Source: Gp7-AA10 sp035636095 (GTDB lineage Bacteria > Acidobacteriota > Thermoanaerobaculia > Gp7-AA8). From it: a stretch of DNA of 64,000 nucleotides. The DNA lies in NCBI GenBank assembly GCA_035636095.1, contig DASPZU010000015.1, positions 1 to 64,000 on the forward strand. Reading direction: 5' to 3'. Positions 34,627-44,664 of the stretch are shown piece by piece; position 1 is the stretch's first letter, and every line of letters begins with the position of its first letter. A program made the translations under genes and the position numbers. The notes beneath the pieces were generated by a model. It was not told the DNA's origin. It saw only the letters and a program-made list of their open reading frames with translations, and made no database searches.

Positions 34627-35659
34627 CCGGCTCCTCGGTCGGGGCGTCTTTGCGCCGCGACAAAACCTGCCACAGCTCGCGCCGGCCTAACAGACCCTGC
34701 GGCCGCGTCAGCATCAACACGATCAGAGTGATCGCGTAGACAATCATCCGCGGATCTTTTCCGCCCGGGATGTAGTTCTTCACGTCGCGGAGCACTTCCA
34801 CCAGCACCGTGAGCACGGTCGCGGAAACGATCGAACCGGAAATGGAGCCCAGGCCGCCCAGCACGACGATGACCACGATCTCGAATGACTTGATGAACTC
34901 GAACGTGCGCGGATTCAGGTACATCACGTAATGAGCGAACAGGCCGCCTGCGACGCCCGCCAGAAACGAGCTGATGACGAAGGCCTTCACCTTGTATCGC
35001 GTGGTGTCGACGCCCATGGCCTCGGCCGCGATCTGGTCTTCACGCACTGCCAGGAATGCGCGACCTACGGACGACCTCACCAGTCGCCACGAAATCAGAG
35101 TAGTGACGCCGACGAAAAAGTAGACCCAGAAAAAATTGGCCCACTTCGGAATCCCCGATAATCCGCGCGCCGCGCCGACTTTGTCAGTGTTGAGAATGAG
35201 CACACGAATGATCTCGCCAAAGCCCAGCGTGACGATGGCGAGGTAATCGCCCCTGAGGCGCAGCGACGGGAGGCCGACCAGGTATCCCGCGACTGCAGTC
35301 GCCAATCCGCCGCCCAGCACGGCCACGATGAGCAACCCGTTCTGCAGCAGCCATTGCTGCGTCCCCTCCGGAAACTTGCTCACGTAGGGCAGGAAATAGA
35401 AAACGGTCAGGAAGGAGGCGAAGTAGGCGCCCAGAGCCATGAAGCCGGCGTGCCCAAGAGAAAATTGTCCGGCGTGACCGCTGATGATGTTCAGCGAAAC
35501 CGCCAGCATGATGTTGATCCCGACCAGCACGATGATGCGCTGGTAGTAGAGGATGCCGGCGATGTGGATGGCGTCGAGCCCGTACGACGCGCCGATCAGA
35601 ATGGCGACGAAGATCGCGGCGTAGGTCAGGTCGCGCAGCCACCAGGGCAGGCGTTTCAA
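34607..35659 (-). CDS. livM: Branched-chain amino-acid ABC transporter permease LivM
   Basis: A 350-aa inner-membrane permease with about 9 helices. GINIMLAVSLNIISGHAGQF followed by SLGHAGFMALGAY is the LivM signature, and VGRAFLAVREDQIAAEAMGV is the EAA-like coupling loop. The start is TTG overlapping the livH stop (TTGA, 35656-35659). The C-terminus has a charged tail. Confidence 0.92.
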   Translation of the reverse strand: MKRLPWWLRDLTYAAIFVAILIGASYGLDAIHIAGILYYQRIIVLVGINIMLAVSLNIISGHAGQFSLGHAGFMALGAYFASFLTVFYFLPYVSKFPEGTQQWLLQNGLLIVAVLGGGLATAVAGYLVGLPSLRLRGDYLAIVTLGFGEIIRVLILNTDKVGAARGLSGIPKWANFFWVYFFVGVTTLISWRLVRSSVGRAFLAVREDQIAAEAMGVDTTRYKVKAFVISSFLAGVAGGLFAHYVMYLNPRTFEFIKSFEIVVIVVLGGLGSISGSIVSATVLTVLVEVLRDVKNYIPGGKDPRMIVYAITLIVLMLTRPQGLLGRRELWQVLSRRKDAPTEEPDAASRN

Positions 35660-36573
35660 ACTTTCTCCGCCTCGTACTTACCGAAGAGTCCCGACGGCCG
35701 GAACAGAAGGATGCCGATCAGGATCACGAAAGCGATGGCCGGAGTGAAATTCGAAAAGCGGCTGCCGCCGACGAACGACTCGATGATGCCGATGACGAAC
35801 CCCCCCACCACCGCCCCGGGCACGTTGCCGATTCCGCCTAACACCGCCGCGATGAAGGCCTTCAGTCCCGGCAGAATGCCCATGAGCGGATCGATTTTCG
35901 GGTAGGAGAGTCCGTAGAGAATGCCCGCCACCGCCGCCAGAGCGGAGCCGATGACAAAGGTGGTCGAGATGATGCGATCGGTCGGAATCCCCATCAACGA
36001 CGCAGTCTCGTAGTTGAACGACACCGCGCGCATGGCGCGACCGAATTTTGTGCCGTAGACGATGTATTGAAGGACCGCCATGAAGACGATCGCCACCACC
36101 AGCACGATGAGCTGGTAATTGGTGGTGGTGATGCCGCCGAACTGGATCAGGTGTTTTTCAACCAGAGTCGGAAAAAACTTCGGATCGGGCCCGAACACGA
36201 ATTGACCGCCGTATTCGAGGAAGAACGAGACGCCGATGGCCGTGATCAGCGACGCGATGCGGGGCGCCTTGCGCAGCGGGCGGTACGCGATGCGCTCGTT
36301 CAGATAACCAAACGTGCCACAGACGATCATCGCGAGAAGCATGACGCCGGCGGCGATGAGCCACGACGTGAGGGTGCCGGCCTGGTCATGCGTGTGGGCG
36401 GCCGCCCACCGCCCGGCGTAGTAGCCCGTGAACGCGCCGAGCATGAAGACGTCGCCGTGCGCGAAGTTGATCAGCTTGAGGATGCCGTACACCATGGTGT
36501 AGCCGAGGGCGATGAGGGCGTAGATTGCCCCGACGGCGATTCCGTTGAGCAGGTTCTGCAGAAGTAACTGCAT
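35656..36573 (-). CDS. livH: Branched-chain amino-acid ABC transporter permease LivH
   Basis: A 305-aa inner-membrane permease. MQLLLQNLLNGIAVGAIYAL and YGILKLINFAHGDVFMLGAF are LivH hallmarks. KFGRAMRAVSFNYETASLMG is the coupling loop. The ATG at 36573 is chosen because the much longer open frame upstream translates to Arg/His-rich noise overlapping the binding-protein gene. It lies 14 bp after the binding-protein stop. Confidence 0.92.
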   Translation of the reverse strand: MQLLLQNLLNGIAVGAIYALIALGYTMVYGILKLINFAHGDVFMLGAFTGYYAGRWAAAHTHDQAGTLTSWLIAAGVMLLAMIVCGTFGYLNERIAYRPLRKAPRIASLITAIGVSFFLEYGGQFVFGPDPKFFPTLVEKHLIQFGGITTTNYQLIVLVVAIVFMAVLQYIVYGTKFGRAMRAVSFNYETASLMGIPTDRIISTTFVIGSALAAVAGILYGLSYPKIDPLMGILPGLKAFIAAVLGGIGNVPGAVVGGFVIGIIESFVGGSRFSNFTPAIAFVILIGILLFRPSGLFGKYEAEKV

Positions 36574-36587
36574 TCGCTGCGGCGAGC

Positions 36588-37793
36588 TTACTGCGCTGCG
36601 GTGGCCGTTTGCGTCACGTTGTTCGGGTCGATGGTGGCCCGCAGGGTGAGCTGACCGTTCTTCACTTCTTCGATGATGATCTTCTTGCCGACCGCGTTTC
36701 TGTCCGGTCCGATCGTGATGGTGCCGGTCACGCCCGCGAAGTTCCTGGTTGCTGCGATGGCATCGCGCACCGACGGGCCATCGAGCTTCTTGGCGTGTTT
36801 GAGAGCTTCGGCAAGAACGCGGGCCGCGTCGTAGCCGAGCGCCGCCATTCCGTCGGGGATCGCGCCGTATCGGTCCTTGTACTTCTGCACGAAGTTCCGC
36901 ACCACCGGGGACGCGTCGGCATAAAAGTAATGGTTGGTGTACATCGAGCCGTCGAGGGCTCGGCCGCCGATCTCGATCAGCTTCGGCGATTCCCATCCGT
37001 CTCCGCCTAACAGCGGCTGCTTCATGCCCAGCTCACGCGCCTGAATCGCGATCTGTCCGACGTCGGTGTAGTACCCGGGAACGAAGATCGCTTCCGGATT
37101 CGTCGCTCGAATAGCAGCCAGTTGCGAGTGAAAATCGTTGTCGCCGTTGGAATAGCTGCTCTTCCCCACGATCTGGCCGCCCAGCGAAGTGAACACGCGC
37201 TCGATCGTGGATGTCAGGCCGGTCGAGTAGTCATTTTTCACATCGGTGAGAATCGCGGCGCGCTTGATGTGCAACTGCGTCGCGGCGTAACGGGCGATGT
37301 TTTCGCCCTGGTAGTCATCCGTGAAGCAGACTCGGAAAATGTAATCGCCTTTCTTGGTGACCTGGGGATTGGTCGATGACGGCGTGATCATCGGCACCTT
37401 GTTGGACTGGCAGACGTCGGCGCCGGCGATCGAATTTGACGACGCCACTTCTCCCAGCATCGCCAGCACGCCGTTCTGCGAGATCAGCTTCGTGACGGCC
37501 GTCGATGCCTCTTCCGACTTCGACTGATCGTCCTCGGTGAGCACTTTGATTTTGCGTCCGTTGACGCCGCCGGCGGCATTGATCTCGTCGATCGCCATCA
37601 TGATGGCATTGTGCGTCGACTGGCCGAAGGTCGCCTGCGCGCCGGTCAGCGAGCCGTATTCGCCGATCAGAATGTCGCCGCCGCTTGTCGCGGCATTGCC
37701 ACCGCCGCCACCAGCCGATTCGTTTTTCGGCGGACAGCCGACGAGCCCTACCGCCAGGGTAATGGTTAGGAATTTCAGGAAGTTACGTCTCAT
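36588..37793 (-). CDS. livJ: Branched-chain amino-acid ABC substrate-binding lipoprotein
   Basis: A 401-aa periplasmic lipoprotein with a signal ending in lipobox LVGC (Cys20), then a Gly-rich linker and the type I binding fold (ILIGEYGSLTGAQATFGQST, INAAGGVNGRKIKVLTEDDQ). It delivers Leu/Ile/Val or similar ligands to LivHMGF. ATG 37793 places the lipobox correctly; an upstream TTG at 37811 adds six residues. First gene of the liv operon. Confidence 0.9.
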   Translation of the reverse strand: MRRNFLKFLTITLAVGLVGCPPKNESAGGGGGNAATSGGDILIGEYGSLTGAQATFGQSTHNAIMMAIDEINAAGGVNGRKIKVLTEDDQSKSEEASTAVTKLISQNGVLAMLGEVASSNSIAGADVCQSNKVPMITPSSTNPQVTKKGDYIFRVCFTDDYQGENIARYAATQLHIKRAAILTDVKNDYSTGLTSTIERVFTSLGGQIVGKSSYSNGDNDFHSQLAAIRATNPEAIFVPGYYTDVGQIAIQARELGMKQPLLGGDGWESPKLIEIGGRALDGSMYTNHYFYADASPVVRNFVQKYKDRYGAIPDGMAALGYDAARVLAEALKHAKKLDGPSVRDAIAATRNFAGVTGTITIGPDRNAVGKKIIIEEVKNGQLTLRATIDPNNVTQTATAAQ

Positions 37794-37826
37794 GGCCGCC
37801 GTCCAGTGCAAAGAATGAGCGCAATT

Positions 37827-38249
37827 CTAGCGCATCGTCGCGGTGTCCCCGACGTGAATTGTTCCGCCCTGTGCAATGTCACCAAAAATACCGGCATGCC
37901 AGTGTGGCCGCAGAGGCTCCTGCATCTCTTTCATGAGGCGGCAAGGTGGATTCTCACCTCGAATATTGATGACGCAGCCGCCCAGGCTGAGTTGTTTCCC
38001 GCGCGAGTTTTCGAGATCGACACCGCGGAGCATCACATTGGCGCGACGCAGCGAGGGATCGACGTCGATTCCAAGCTCCTCGGTCGCGGCATTCCATGCC
38101 GCTTCGTCGATGATGGTCACCTGCCGCCACCCGCCCTGATCGGCATTGCCCGCGATCCCGCGCCCGGCGACTAACTCCGCCTGCTGAACAGAGTCCAACG
38201 GTAAGCGGTGTGCCCGCTTGATCCAGATGGGGACGATCTGCCCCTCCAT
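37827..38249 (-). CDS. MOSC-domain protein (short form)
   Basis: A 140-aa MOSC domain, predicted to bind a molybdenum cofactor or sulfur carrier through a Cys. GRGIAGNADQGGWRQVTIID and the ENPPCRLMKEMQEPLRPHWH region match the short MOSC subgroup, with Cys in NPPC as the likely functional residue. Substrate unknown. ATG 38249 starts at the first strand (MEGQIVPIWIKRA). The start region overlaps that of the divergent protease gene by 23 bp if that gene begins at 38227. Confidence 0.85.
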   Translation of the reverse strand: MEGQIVPIWIKRAHRLPLDSVQQAELVAGRGIAGNADQGGWRQVTIIDEAAWNAATEELGIDVDPSLRRANVMLRGVDLENSRGKQLSLGGCVINIRGENPPCRLMKEMQEPLRPHWHAGIFGDIAQGGTIHVGDTATMR

Positions 38250-39531
38250 CCTCGGCATTCTACAAATTGCGCTCGTCCTCATGACGCCGCAGCAGTGGCG
38301 CGAAGACCTGCGTTTTGCGGCGCGCGAGATGGAGCGGGCGCACAAGAATCTCTATCACAGCATCTCGCGTGAGCAGTTCGCGGCGATGGTGAACACGCTG
38401 GATGCCGAGATACCGTCGCTGGCGCGACATCGAATCATCGTCGAAATGGCGAAAATCGCGGCCGCGGTCGGTGATGGCCACACCAATCTGGCGCCCACGC
38501 GGGATCCCAAGATTGGCTTTCACACGCTTCCGATCGCGCTCTACTTTTTCGAGGACGGACTTTTCATCCGTGCAGCGCACAAGTCGCAGGCCAGCCTGGT
38601 CGGTGCGCGCATTGTGCGCATCGGGAATGCGACCGTCGAGGATGCATACAAGGCCGTCAGAACGATGATCAGTCGGGACAATGAACAAGGCGTCCGTTAT
38701 TGGGCGCCGCAGTTTCTGGTGATGCCGGAAGTCTTACACGCCCTTGGTTTGATCGACGATATCGAAGTGGTGCCCGTGACGATTGAGCGCGATGGCAAAC
38801 GCGAAGTTGTGACGCTTCGAGCGCTCGGGCCAGCGGAGATGATGCCTCCGGACACCGATATGACCTGGAGTCGCCGCGCTGATTGGATCGATGCGCGCGG
38901 AGACAACGATCCGCTGTGGCTGCGCGATGCAAAATCGCCGGCTCGCATGGAAGTACTTCCCGGAACGAAGACTCTGTACGTCCAACTGAATCAAATCAGC
39001 GATGACCTGAAACAGTTCTCCGAAACGATGCGGCGTAGGATCGTCGCCGATGACGTCGATCGTTTGATCCTCGATCTTCGACTCAATCGCGGTGGTCACG
39101 GCGACTACAACGTTTTCCTCGTTCGCGCGGTCATTCAATCGCAGTCCATCGATCAGGACGGTCGCTTCTTCTGCCTCATCGGACGCGCGACGTTTTCGGC
39201 GGCGCAGTCGCTGGCGGATCAACTCGAAAAGTACACCAACGTCACGTTTGTCGGAGAGCCGAGCGGATCGAAGGGCAACGCGTTCGGGGATTCGCGGAAG
39301 ATCATTCTGCCTAACAGCGGCATCACCGTGCGCGCGTCGGTCTTCTACTGGCAGGAGTGGTTTCCGCTCGACAAGCGTGAAGCGACCGAGCCGAAAATCG
39401 CCGCCCCGCTGACCTTCGACGCTTACCGCAAGAACATCGATCCGGCGCTGGCGGTCATTTCTTCAGCGCCGCCGTCCAGTTCTGAACGAGCGTCAACGGC
39501 GCGATCTCGGTCTGCTCCATCGGGGTATTGA
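38227..39531 (+). CDS. S41-type (tail-specific/tricorn-like) peptidase
   Basis: A 434-aa protein with a short hydrophobic N-terminus (SILGILQIALVLMT), probably exported. The S41 core has LILDLRLNRGGHGD at about 280-293 and the nucleophile Ser324 in GRATFSAAQSLADQLE, with VGEPSGSKGNAFG after it. No PDZ domain is evident. Start choice is uncertain: TTG 38218, ATG 38227 or ATG 38281. The last 26 codons (SAPPSSSERASTARSRSAPS) overlap the 3' end of the convergent kinase gene by 77 bp and look like a tail acquired by loss of an earlier stop. Confidence 0.78.
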   Translation: MGTICPSILGILQIALVLMTPQQWREDLRFAAREMERAHKNLYHSISREQFAAMVNTLDAEIPSLARHRIIVEMAKIAAAVGDGHTNLAPTRDPKIGFHTLPIALYFFEDGLFIRAAHKSQASLVGARIVRIGNATVEDAYKAVRTMISRDNEQGVRYWAPQFLVMPEVLHALGLIDDIEVVPVTIERDGKREVVTLRALGPAEMMPPDTDMTWSRRADWIDARGDNDPLWLRDAKSPARMEVLPGTKTLYVQLNQISDDLKQFSETMRRRIVADDVDRLILDLRLNRGGHGDYNVFLVRAVIQSQSIDQDGRFFCLIGRATFSAAQSLADQLEKYTNVTFVGEPSGSKGNAFGDSRKIILPNSGITVRASVFYWQEWFPLDKREATEPKIAAPLTFDAYRKNIDPALAVISSAPPSSSERASTARSRSAPSGY

Positions 39532-42109
39532 CGAGAACGCGCTTTCCATCAGCGCTGAAGTCATATTGCGCGCCGTTGATCCGCTTCATGTTGATGGGAA
39601 ACAAAACGCGCGGAGTTCCGGCCACGAAATCGTCTCGGCCAGGAGCAACGTCCACAGCCATCAATCTGAAGTCAGGTGAAACGTAATAGATCCGCTTTCC
39701 ATCCGCGCTCCAACGTGGGCGGCTTGCGCCACTTGTCGAGATCTGCCATTTCCCACGCTTGCCGGAAAGAGCCATCACATAGACTTCCGTTCTGCCCGAT
39801 TCGTCCGTTTGGTACAAGAGCCAGCGGCCGTCCGGTGAGAACCGTCCGTTCGTCTCCTGAAACGGAGTTTGCAGCAGGACGGTGGCTTTGTGATTCTCGA
39901 GCGAGTACATCCACAAATCGAAAGCCATTTTGGGACTCTGCTCAAAGAACAAGATGGTTTTTCCATCGCGGGACCAGTCGGTCGGGACTTTCAGGTACTG
40001 GTTGGCGTAGAGGACTTCTTCAGCGCCGGTTCCCGAGCTGTCCTTGATCATCAAATCGCCCGGACCTTTGGCATCCGAGCTGTACACTACCTTGCTGTCG
40101 TCGGGCGACCACTGCGGCGCAAACTCATTGGCAGCGTCGAACGTCAGACGCGTCGACGCACCGCGCTGGAGATCATCGATCCAAATGTCGAGGCGCCCAG
40201 ATCCGCTGTCTGCGATGCTGGAAGCCACTTTGCGCCCGTCGTGCGAGATGATAGGGGAACGGTAATCAGCCACTTTCGGGAATACGCCCGACTCCTTGCC
40301 GGTCGCGTCGACCCAGCGCAATTGTGAATTGGCTTGACCGGCGCCCGTTTGATAAACGAGCGTCCCTTCGTCGGAAATCGAGAAATAGGCGTCGCCGCGC
40401 GGGCTCCTCGCGACGGTTTCTGCGATCGGAGCAAGGTTGCGTTCTAACGTCAGCGTTTTCGCATCGAACTTCTGCGCCACCAAAGAATGGTCGCGCCAGT
40501 AGACGAGATATCCCGAAGGCGCATAGCCAACATTGGAGCTGCCGTTGAGGAGCCGCCTACTCATATCGCCATCGACCGAACCGACGACAATGCTGCCGGT
40601 ATTGTCGAGATTGAGCGCGGACCGCTGGGCGAGATAAAGGAAGTGACGCCCATCCGGCAGAAACGATGGCAGACGATGCGTGACATCGCCGCGTTCGCGA
40701 TCGAGCTGTGTAACAGGTGTGGCAACGCCGCCATCGTCGGATACTTTCGAGAGACCGCCACTCGTCGACGGCGCAAAAACGATCACGCCCGCAGGCGACC
40801 AGGTTCCACCGCGCGGAGTCGGCGCATCGGCGAGCGTCTGCGCGGGACCGCCGGAAGCATCGATTTTTTTCAACTTGCCGCCGGCGAAGAATCCAATCGA
40901 CCGTCCGTCCGGCGACCAGAAGGGATAAATGGCGTCATCCGTGCCAGTGAGAGCTTGCGCAACACCTCCGCTCAGCGCTCGCACATATAGAAGGCGTGGT
41001 CCGGCGCCCGCAGGCTGCGCTGGAAACACGATTCGCTTCCCGTCGGGCGACAACGCAGGAGGGCCGGCAGCTTCGAACGCGAATTGAGCCTTCTCAGGCG
41101 GCAGGATCGACGATTGGACCACGTGCGGCGGCTCGCGTCGCAATTGGATGATTCCCCAGGTCAGACCGACTGCGGCTGCCGCGGTCGCGAGATGCAGCAT
41201 CCACGATAGTCGCTCGCGCGTTCTCCGTCGTGCGGTGATCGGGGCCGCCACGCCCGCCTGCGATCCCTTGCTCCTGATCCACTTCAGCTCTTCGGCGACG
41301 TCGTGCGCGCTTTGCCAACGGTCGGCAGCATCCTTCTCCAGGCATCGTTCGATCACGTGTTCGAGCGGGGGAGGCGTCAGCGGCTGCACTTGCGAGAGCG
41401 GCGCGGGGCGGCCGCTCACGATCGCCGCGATCAGGCTCGTCTTCGTCTTCCCTTCGAAGGCGCGCTTGCCGGTCGCCATCTCGTACAAAACGGCGCCGAG
41501 GGCGAAGATGTCGCTGCGCGGATCGGCGTCGACGCCCTCGAGCTGCTCGGGCGACATGTACTGAAAGGTCCCGACGATCGTCCCTTCCTGCGTGAGCGCT
41601 TTCTGCTGCGTGGCCCCAGTCAGATCAACCGGAGCGCCTGATTTGGCGAGTCCGAAGTCGAGCAGCTTCGCACCCGTCTTCGTCAGCATGACGTTGCCGG
41701 GTTTCAGATCGCGATGCACGATCCCTTGCCGATGCGCCCGATCGAGCGCCTCGGCGATCTCCACGCCGTAGCGCAATACTTCCTCGGTCGACATCGGACC
41801 GTGCGTCAGGCGATCGGCGAGCGTTTCCCCATCGAGAAGCTCCATCACCAGATAATCGGAGCCGTTCTCGTGTCCGATGTCGTAGAGCGTGCAGATGTGC
41901 GGATGATTGAGCGCCGAGATGGTCTTCGCTTCGCGCTCGAAACGGAGTTTGAATTGGGCGTCGGCGGCGAATTCAGCCGGCAGAATCTTGATGGCCACGT
42001 TGCGATCGAGCCGCGTGTCGCGCGCGCGATAGACCTCGCCCATCCCGCCCGCCCCAAGAGGCGCAACGACTTCGTACGGTCCGAGCCGAACTCCGGGGGC
42101 AAGAGCCAT
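39455..42109 (-). CDS. Eukaryotic-type Ser/Thr protein kinase with TolB-like propeller
   Basis: An 884-aa membrane-anchored Hanks-type kinase, intact paralogue of the gene at 1650-4321. The kinase domain (about 11-280) has GAGGMGEVYRA, Lys41 in VAIKILP, HRDLKPGN (Asp134, Asn139), DFG (151-153) and TFQYMSPEQLEG. A hydrophobic helix lies at about 307-325 (LHLATAAAAVGLTWGIIQL). The C-terminal half has repeated SPDGKRIVF / SPDGRSIGF / SPDDSKVVY strands of a six- or seven-bladed PD40 propeller facing the periplasm. The propeller is presumably the sensor. It overlaps the S41 gene by 77 bp. Confidence 0.93.
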   Translation of the reverse strand: MALAPGVRLGPYEVVAPLGAGGMGEVYRARDTRLDRNVAIKILPAEFAADAQFKLRFEREAKTISALNHPHICTLYDIGHENGSDYLVMELLDGETLADRLTHGPMSTEEVLRYGVEIAEALDRAHRQGIVHRDLKPGNVMLTKTGAKLLDFGLAKSGAPVDLTGATQQKALTQEGTIVGTFQYMSPEQLEGVDADPRSDIFALGAVLYEMATGKRAFEGKTKTSLIAAIVSGRPAPLSQVQPLTPPPLEHVIERCLEKDAADRWQSAHDVAEELKWIRSKGSQAGVAAPITARRRTRERLSWMLHLATAAAAVGLTWGIIQLRREPPHVVQSSILPPEKAQFAFEAAGPPALSPDGKRIVFPAQPAGAGPRLLYVRALSGGVAQALTGTDDAIYPFWSPDGRSIGFFAGGKLKKIDASGGPAQTLADAPTPRGGTWSPAGVIVFAPSTSGGLSKVSDDGGVATPVTQLDRERGDVTHRLPSFLPDGRHFLYLAQRSALNLDNTGSIVVGSVDGDMSRRLLNGSSNVGYAPSGYLVYWRDHSLVAQKFDAKTLTLERNLAPIAETVARSPRGDAYFSISDEGTLVYQTGAGQANSQLRWVDATGKESGVFPKVADYRSPIISHDGRKVASSIADSGSGRLDIWIDDLQRGASTRLTFDAANEFAPQWSPDDSKVVYSSDAKGPGDLMIKDSSGTGAEEVLYANQYLKVPTDWSRDGKTILFFEQSPKMAFDLWMYSLENHKATVLLQTPFQETNGRFSPDGRWLLYQTDESGRTEVYVMALSGKRGKWQISTSGASRPRWSADGKRIYYVSPDFRLMAVDVAPGRDDFVAGTPRVLFPINMKRINGAQYDFSADGKRVLVNTPMEQTEIAPLTLVQNWTAALKK

Positions 42110-42124
42110 TTGGATTGGTAGGAA

Positions 42125-43594
42125 TTATAGGTTGACCCAGACCGACTTGGTCTGGGTGTACTTCTCCAGCGCGTCCTTGCCCTGGTCGCGGCCGAAGCCC
42201 GATTCCTTGAATCCGCCGAAGGGCAGGGCCGGATCGTAGAGGTTGTAGGTATTGATCCAAACCGTTCCGGCCTTGATGGCGCGGGCGATGCGATGCGCTT
42301 TCGAGATGTCGCGCGTCCAGACCGCCGCCGCGAGTCCGTACACGGTCGCGTTCGCTTTCGCGACGGCATCGTCGGCGTCCTTGAATCGGATGGTCGCCAG
42401 CACCGGTCCGAAAATTTCTTCGCGCGCGATCTTCATGTTCGAATCGACGTCGTCGAAGATGGTCGGCTTCACGAAGTAGCCCTTGCCGGTGCCGATGTCG
42501 GCGCGCTCGCCGCCCGCGACGAGTTTCGCCCCTTCTTTCTTGCCGGCCTCGATGTATTTCATGACGGTCGCCAACTGCTCCTCGGAGACGATGGCACCGA
42601 GGCGCGTCTTCGGATGCAGAGGATCGCCGGCGACCATTTTCTCGGCGCGGTCGCGCACCTTGACCATCAGCTCATCGTGAATGGACTCTTCGACCAGCAG
42701 CCGCGACCCGGCAGCGCACACTTCGCCCTTTCCGTAGAAGATGGCGTTGAGCGCGCCGCGCGAGGCGGCTTCCAGATCGGCATCGGCGAAGACGATGTTC
42801 GGAGATTTTCCGCCTAACTCGAGCGAGACTTTCTTGAGCGTCCTGGCGGCACGCGCCATCAGCTCCTTGCCGACTTCCGTCGAGCCGGTGAAGGCGATGG
42901 CGTCGATGCCGGGATGATCGACCATCGCGTTTCCGACCACGCTTCCGCGACCAGGGATCACGTTGAGCACGCCCGCCGGCAGTCCGCATTCTTTTGCGTA
43001 CTCCGCGAATTTCAGAAGCGACAGCGATGTGTTCGACGCCGGCTTGACGATGACGGTGTTGCCGCACGCCAGGGCCGGAGCGATCTTCCACACCGCCAGC
43101 ATCAGCGGAAAGTTCCACGGCACGATCGCCCCCACCACGCCGATCGGCTCGCGCAGCGTGTAGGTCAGCGCATTGTCCTGAATCGGAATCGTTTCGCCGG
43201 TGACTTTTCCCGACCATCCCGCGAAGTAGTACAGGCATTCGGCGGCGGCGGGCGTGTCCACAAACTGCGATTCGAAAATCGGCTTGCCGTTGTCGACGGT
43301 CTCGATCCGTCCGATTTCCTCCGCGCGCTTCGCAAGCATCTCGCCCATGCGCCACAAAATCTTGCCGCGATCGCGCGGCTTCATCTTCTGCCAATCGGAC
43401 CCCGGCTCCATCTGCCCGCGCGCCGCGCGGACCGCCGCGTCAACGTCCTCCGGGCCGGCGGATGCGACTTCGGTGATCCGCTCTTCGGTCGCGGGATTGA
43501 TGGTCGGAAAAGTCTTGCCGCTTTTCGCGTCGACGAATTCGCCGTTGATGAAGAGCTGGTTGCGCAAGGTCTGCTCGGTAGCGATGGCGGTCAT
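42125..43594 (-). CDS. NAD(P)-dependent aldehyde dehydrogenase
   Basis: A 489-aa cytoplasmic enzyme oxidising an aldehyde to the acid. IGVVGAIVPWNFPLMLAVWK, the catalytic Glu in LELGGKSPN, the nucleophilic Cys in KGEVCAAGSRLLVE, and EEIFGPVLATIRF are all present; this is the ALDH1/betaine-aldehyde-dehydrogenase-like group. ATG 43594 starts the standard N-terminus (TLRNQLFINGEFVDA at residue 10); a longer open frame upstream is noise. It lies upstream of the kinase gene on the same strand, 15 bp away. Confidence 0.92.
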   Translation of the reverse strand: MTAIATEQTLRNQLFINGEFVDAKSGKTFPTINPATEERITEVASAGPEDVDAAVRAARGQMEPGSDWQKMKPRDRGKILWRMGEMLAKRAEEIGRIETVDNGKPIFESQFVDTPAAAECLYYFAGWSGKVTGETIPIQDNALTYTLREPIGVVGAIVPWNFPLMLAVWKIAPALACGNTVIVKPASNTSLSLLKFAEYAKECGLPAGVLNVIPGRGSVVGNAMVDHPGIDAIAFTGSTEVGKELMARAARTLKKVSLELGGKSPNIVFADADLEAASRGALNAIFYGKGEVCAAGSRLLVEESIHDELMVKVRDRAEKMVAGDPLHPKTRLGAIVSEEQLATVMKYIEAGKKEGAKLVAGGERADIGTGKGYFVKPTIFDDVDSNMKIAREEIFGPVLATIRFKDADDAVAKANATVYGLAAAVWTRDISKAHRIARAIKAGTVWINTYNLYDPALPFGGFKESGFGRDQGKDALEKYTQTKSVWVNL

Positions 43595-43644
43595 GGGAAC
43601 ACATCCTAACGCAGTGCTACATTGCCCTGCCGAGGAGGATGGAG

Positions 43645-44664
43645 ATGTTGAGGAAAACGACATGGGTTGCGACACTGCTCGCCCTGGCAACATCGGCGGC
43701 CGGCCAGGCCGTACATAAACTCGAGCCGTCGCCGGCGACCGTGGCCTGGGGTCACTACGATGCGTCGACGCCGCCGGTGCTGCGGATCCAATCGGGCGAT
43801 ATCGTCCAGGCACACACGCTGATCACCTCCAGTCCGGCGCGGTTGGAGGGCGCCGGCGTCCCCGCAGACCAGGTCGAGCAATCGCTCCGAGACATTCATC
43901 GCGAGGTGACCAACAAGGGACCGGGCGGTCACATCCTCGATGGTCCGATCTATGTCGAAGGTGCCGAGCCGGGCGATGTCCTCGAGGTGCGCATCCAACG
44001 TGTGGAGCTGGCTATTCCGTACGCCTACAACGGTTTTCGTCCAGGACGCGGATACCTGCCGGAGGATTTTCCGTATTCGCGCGTGAAGATCATTCCACTC
44101 GATCGCACCCGGATGATCGCGCAGTTCGCTTCAGGCATCGAGATCCCGCTGCGCCCATTCTTCGGCAGCATGGGAGTCGCGCCGCCGGAGAGCGTCGGCC
44201 GCATCGACAGCGCGCCGCCGTGGATCCACGGAGGAAATCTTGACAACAAAGAGCTGATCGCCGGAACGACGCTCTATTTGCCTGTGCATGTCAAGGGCGC
44301 TCTCTTCCAGGTCGGCGATGGGCACGCTGGACAGGGGAACGGAGAGATCGACATCACCGCCCTCGAGACGTCACTGATCGGAACGTTGCAGCTCGTGGTT
44401 CGCAAGGACATGCACCTGCGCTGGCCGCGCGCCGAGACGCCGACGCACTACGTGACGATGGGACTGCACGAAGATCTCGCCGAAGCGACCAAGCTGGCCA
44501 TTCGCGAAATGATCGACTATCTGACGACCGATCGGCATCTCAGTCGCGATGACGCTTACATGCTCGCCAGCGTGGCCGCCGACTTGTCCATCACCGAGCT
44601 CGTCGACGGCAACAAGGGCGTCCACATGATGATCCCGAAGTCGATTTTCGTGACCCGGCGCTAG
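43645..44664 (+). CDS. Secreted acetamidase/formamidase family protein
   Basis: A 339-aa FmdA/AmdA-type protein. Conserved blocks are VAWGHYDASTPPVLRIQSGD, the HILDGPIYVEGAEPGDVLEV region, RIDSAPPWIHGGNLDNKEL and GDGHAGQGNGEID. Unlike cytoplasmic formamidases it begins with a signal peptide (LRKTTWVATLLALATSAAGQ), so it would act in the periplasm or outside. The ribosome binding site decides the start: AGGAGG at 43633-43638 is 6 nt from ATG 43645 but touches the ATG at 43639. The stop overlaps that of the convergent aldo/keto reductase (CTAG). Confidence 0.88.
   Translation: MLRKTTWVATLLALATSAAGQAVHKLEPSPATVAWGHYDASTPPVLRIQSGDIVQAHTLITSSPARLEGAGVPADQVEQSLRDIHREVTNKGPGGHILDGPIYVEGAEPGDVLEVRIQRVELAIPYAYNGFRPGRGYLPEDFPYSRVKIIPLDRTRMIAQFASGIEIPLRPFFGSMGVAPPESVGRIDSAPPWIHGGNLDNKELIAGTTLYLPVHVKGALFQVGDGHAGQGNGEIDITALETSLIGTLQLVVRKDMHLRWPRAETPTHYVTMGLHEDLAEATKLAIREMIDYLTTDRHLSRDDAYMLASVAADLSITELVDGNKGVHMMIPKSIFVTRR

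Noticed and set aside
35656..36996. 446-codon version of livH
   Set aside because: The first 141 codons are Arg/His-rich and overlap the binding-protein gene; ATG 36573 matches the family start.
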